From the NCBI GenBank assembly GCA_021847625.1, contig JAJZQK010000174.1:1-6857 (forward strand): a stretch of DNA of 6,857 nucleotides, read 5' to 3'. This DNA comes from Chloroflexota bacterium. Its GTDB lineage: Bacteria; Chloroflexota; FW602-bin22; JAMCYS01. How positions within the stretch are numbered: position 1 is the stretch's first letter; each line of letters begins with the position of its first letter. Shown here in pieces: positions 5,714 through 6,857 of the stretch. Below the pieces are notes generated by a model. It was not told where the DNA came from, searched no databases, and saw nothing but the letters and a program-made list of their open reading frames with translations. The position numbers were made by a program, and so were the translations under genes.

Positions 5714-6857
5714 ATGCCAGGAGTAGAAGGCGGGGTTCTCTTCCCCGCGGACAAGCTGCGAGCTTTCACCGTGGCGGTTTTCGAGAAAGTCGGCGTGAGC
5801 CCCGAGGATGCCGCGGTGGTCACCGACTCGCTGATCGAGGCCAACTTGCGGGGAGTCGACACTCACGGCATCACCCGCATGCTCTGCGTCTACATCAAGC
5901 GGCTGCAAGTGGGGGTGATGAGCCCCCGGACGGAGTGGAGCATCGCGCGCGAGAATGCCTCCACGGCCCTTATCGACGCCAAGAATAGCCTCGGGCAGGT
6001 GGTGGCCACCAGGGCGATGCAGCTGGCGATAAGCAAGGCCAAACAGACCGGCATCGGCTTCACGGCCGTCAACCACGCTAATCATTACGGCGCGGCGGCC
6101 TACTACTCGATGATGGCCCTCGGGCACGACATGATCGGATTCAGCTCGACAAACGCTCCGGCAGGTGTGGCGCCCTGGGGCGGACGCCAACCGATCTTGG
6201 GCACCAACCCCTTCTCCTATGCTCTGCCGGCCGGGGAGGAGGAGCCGGTAGTGCTCGACATGGCTACCACCGTGGTGGCACGAGGCCGACTGCTTCTCTA
6301 CGCCAAGCAAAAAGGCTGCAAGATCGGCCTAATTACCAATGGCTCTGCCTTCACCGAACGTAATAGCTTGGCCCTGCTTGAAGCCGGGGTGGATATGATC
6401 GAGTTTTCGGTGGACGCTTGCGATGAAGCCACTTATGCCGTGGTGCGCAAGGGGCTCAAATGGGATCGTCTGCTGCGCAACGCCCGACGAATGATCGAAA
6501 TGCGCAATCGTTTGGGCAGTAACTCAAAGATCATCGCCTCGGGTGTCAACCAACAAGGGGTGGACATCGTCGCGGTGGAGCGCTTCTGGCGCGATGAGAT
6601 CGGCGTCGACAACTTCATCAGCCGCAAATTCCTGACCTGGGGCGTCAACACCCGCCTGGACGGCGAGCGCTCCGCCGATCCGGCGCCCTATCTGGATGTG
6701 GAGGCCACGCCCTGTCCCTTCATTTTCGAGCGACTGAACATCGACAGCCGGGGCAACGTCATGGTCTGCGGCTACGACATCGCCGCCAACACCAGCATGG
6801 GCCGAGTGGGGCAGCAAACCATCAAGGACATCTGGCAAGGCGAGGGCTTCCGCTACT
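5714..6857 (+). CDS. Chimeric ORF: N-terminal Ldh_2 (malate/L-lactate dehydrogenase) joined to radical SAM/SPASM C-part; 3' end beyond window
   Basis: An open frame of 381 codons without a stop reaches the window edge. The ATG at 5714 has AGGAG 8 nt upstream. Residues 1 to about 195 are a clear N-terminal half of the Ldh_2 family, NAD(P)-dependent 2-hydroxyacid dehydrogenases for malate, lactate, ureidoglycolate and similar substrates. Visible motifs are RGVDTHGITRM (His51), NHANHYGAAAYY, GGRQPILGTNPFSYALP and VLDMATTVVARGR. The family's C-terminal half (about 140-160 residues, with the second part of the nucleotide-binding fold) is absent. From about residue 196 the protein becomes part of a radical SAM/SPASM enzyme, described separately. 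The frame is intact across the join, with no stop or frameshift. As it stands the product is unlikely to be an active dehydrogenase. Assembly chimera is the first explanation to exclude; an in-frame recombination is the alternative. Confidence 0.8.
   Translation, partial: MPGVEGGVLFPADKLRAFTVAVFEKVGVSPEDAAVVTDSLIEANLRGVDTHGITRMLCVYIKRLQVGVMSPRTEWSIARENASTALIDAKNSLGQVVATRAMQLAISKAKQTGIGFTAVNHANHYGAAAYYSMMALGHDMIGFSSTNAPAGVAPWGGRQPILGTNPFSYALPAGEEEPVVLDMATTVVARGRLLLYAKQKGCKIGLITNGSAFTERNSLALLEAGVDMIEFSVDACDEATYAVVRKGLKWDRLLRNARRMIEMRNRLGSNSKIIASGVNQQGVDIVAVERFWRDEIGVDNFISRKFLTWGVNTRLDGERSADPAPYLDVEATPCPFIFERLNIDSRGNVMVCGYDIAANTSMGRVGQQTIKDIWQGEGFRY
6299..6857 (+). other. Headless radical SAM/SPASM segment within the chimeric ORF
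   Basis: Residues 196-381 of the chimera look like the middle and C-terminal portion of a radical SAM/SPASM enzyme. YAKQKGCKIGLITNGSAF is a typical third strand of the partial TIM barrel. MIEFSVDACDEATYAVVRKG is the next strand and helix (SvDa..ea.Y...R). TPCPFIFERLNIDSRGNVMVC (Cys334, Cys352) opens a SPASM auxiliary-cluster domain, followed by GRVGQQTIKDIWQGEGFR. The N-terminal part that should carry CX3CX2C and the GGE motif is missing, so this segment alone cannot bind the SAM cluster. The remaining SPASM cysteines would lie past the window edge. My hand count gives roughly 80% GC at third positions in both halves. The first ~80 codons after the join are more AT-rich at that position (about 35% A/T) than the rest, so codon use alone does not settle the origin. 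Confidence 0.75.

Noticed and set aside
5609..6310. 233-codon minus-strand ORF opposite the Ldh_2 part
   Set aside because: It covers both divergent promoters and the antisense of conserved Ldh_2 motifs. The composition is that of a shadow frame.
6270..6330. Frameshift or premature stop explaining the broken Ldh_2 gene
   Set aside because: The reading frame is intact across the join and the new sequence is itself a coherent conserved protein, so this is a junction between two genes rather than a point lesion.
1..6857. CRISPR array, tRNA, insertion sequence or phage genes
   Set aside because: I saw no regularly spaced repeats, no tRNA-like cloverleaf, and no transposase, integrase or phage structural motif on either strand.

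Overview
This window is a high-GC bacterial chromosome segment, most likely from an uncultivated anaerobe. A Chloroflexota (Dehalococcoidia-like) source is my best guess. It rests on the rpsP-khpA-rimM ribosomal cluster, a stand-alone LOR/SDH (TIGR00300) protein, an aldehyde:ferredoxin oxidoreductase (AOR) family enzyme, frequent GTG/TTG starts and GC-rich third positions. No rRNA or other phylogenetic marker gene confirms this.

Left part (1-2266). A possible gene start reads leftward off the edge (1-95, minus). From it, a divergent intergenic region leads into a tight plus-strand operon: rpsP (ribosomal protein S16), khpA (KH-domain RNA-binding protein), rimM (30S maturation factor), then a COG0731-type radical SAM protein. 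Gaps within the operon are 0 nt, 2 nt and a 4-nt GTGA overlap. A good sigma70-type promoter (TTGACT-18-TGCTATATT) precedes rpsP. The radical SAM gene sits where many bacteria carry trmD, and it has an unusual second CX3CX2C motif.

Middle part (2282-5548, minus strand). A LOR/SDH / TIGR00300 protein, related to archaeal and cyanobacterial ornithine cyclodeaminases, lies convergent to the operon. Upstream of it is a divergent member of the AOR family. In this enzyme the third canonical cluster cysteine is His and the tungstopterin DxxGxD motif reads DRLGLE. The AOR has a near-consensus promoter (TTGACA-17-TATCAT) and a clear Shine-Dalgarno sequence. The LOR/SDH gene may have its own -10 element.

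Right part (5561-6857). A divergent intergenic region holds a plus-strand extended -10 promoter and a perfect 9-bp inverted repeat at the predicted transcript start. The gene that follows is open to the window edge but is a chimera. Its first ~195 residues are the N-terminal half of a malate/L-lactate dehydrogenase (Ldh_2) family oxidoreductase. From about residue 196 it becomes the middle and C-terminal part of a radical SAM/SPASM protein that lacks the radical SAM CX3CX2C motif. This is either an assembly chimera or a real recombination fusion. It is the most unusual feature here, and artefact is the leading explanation.
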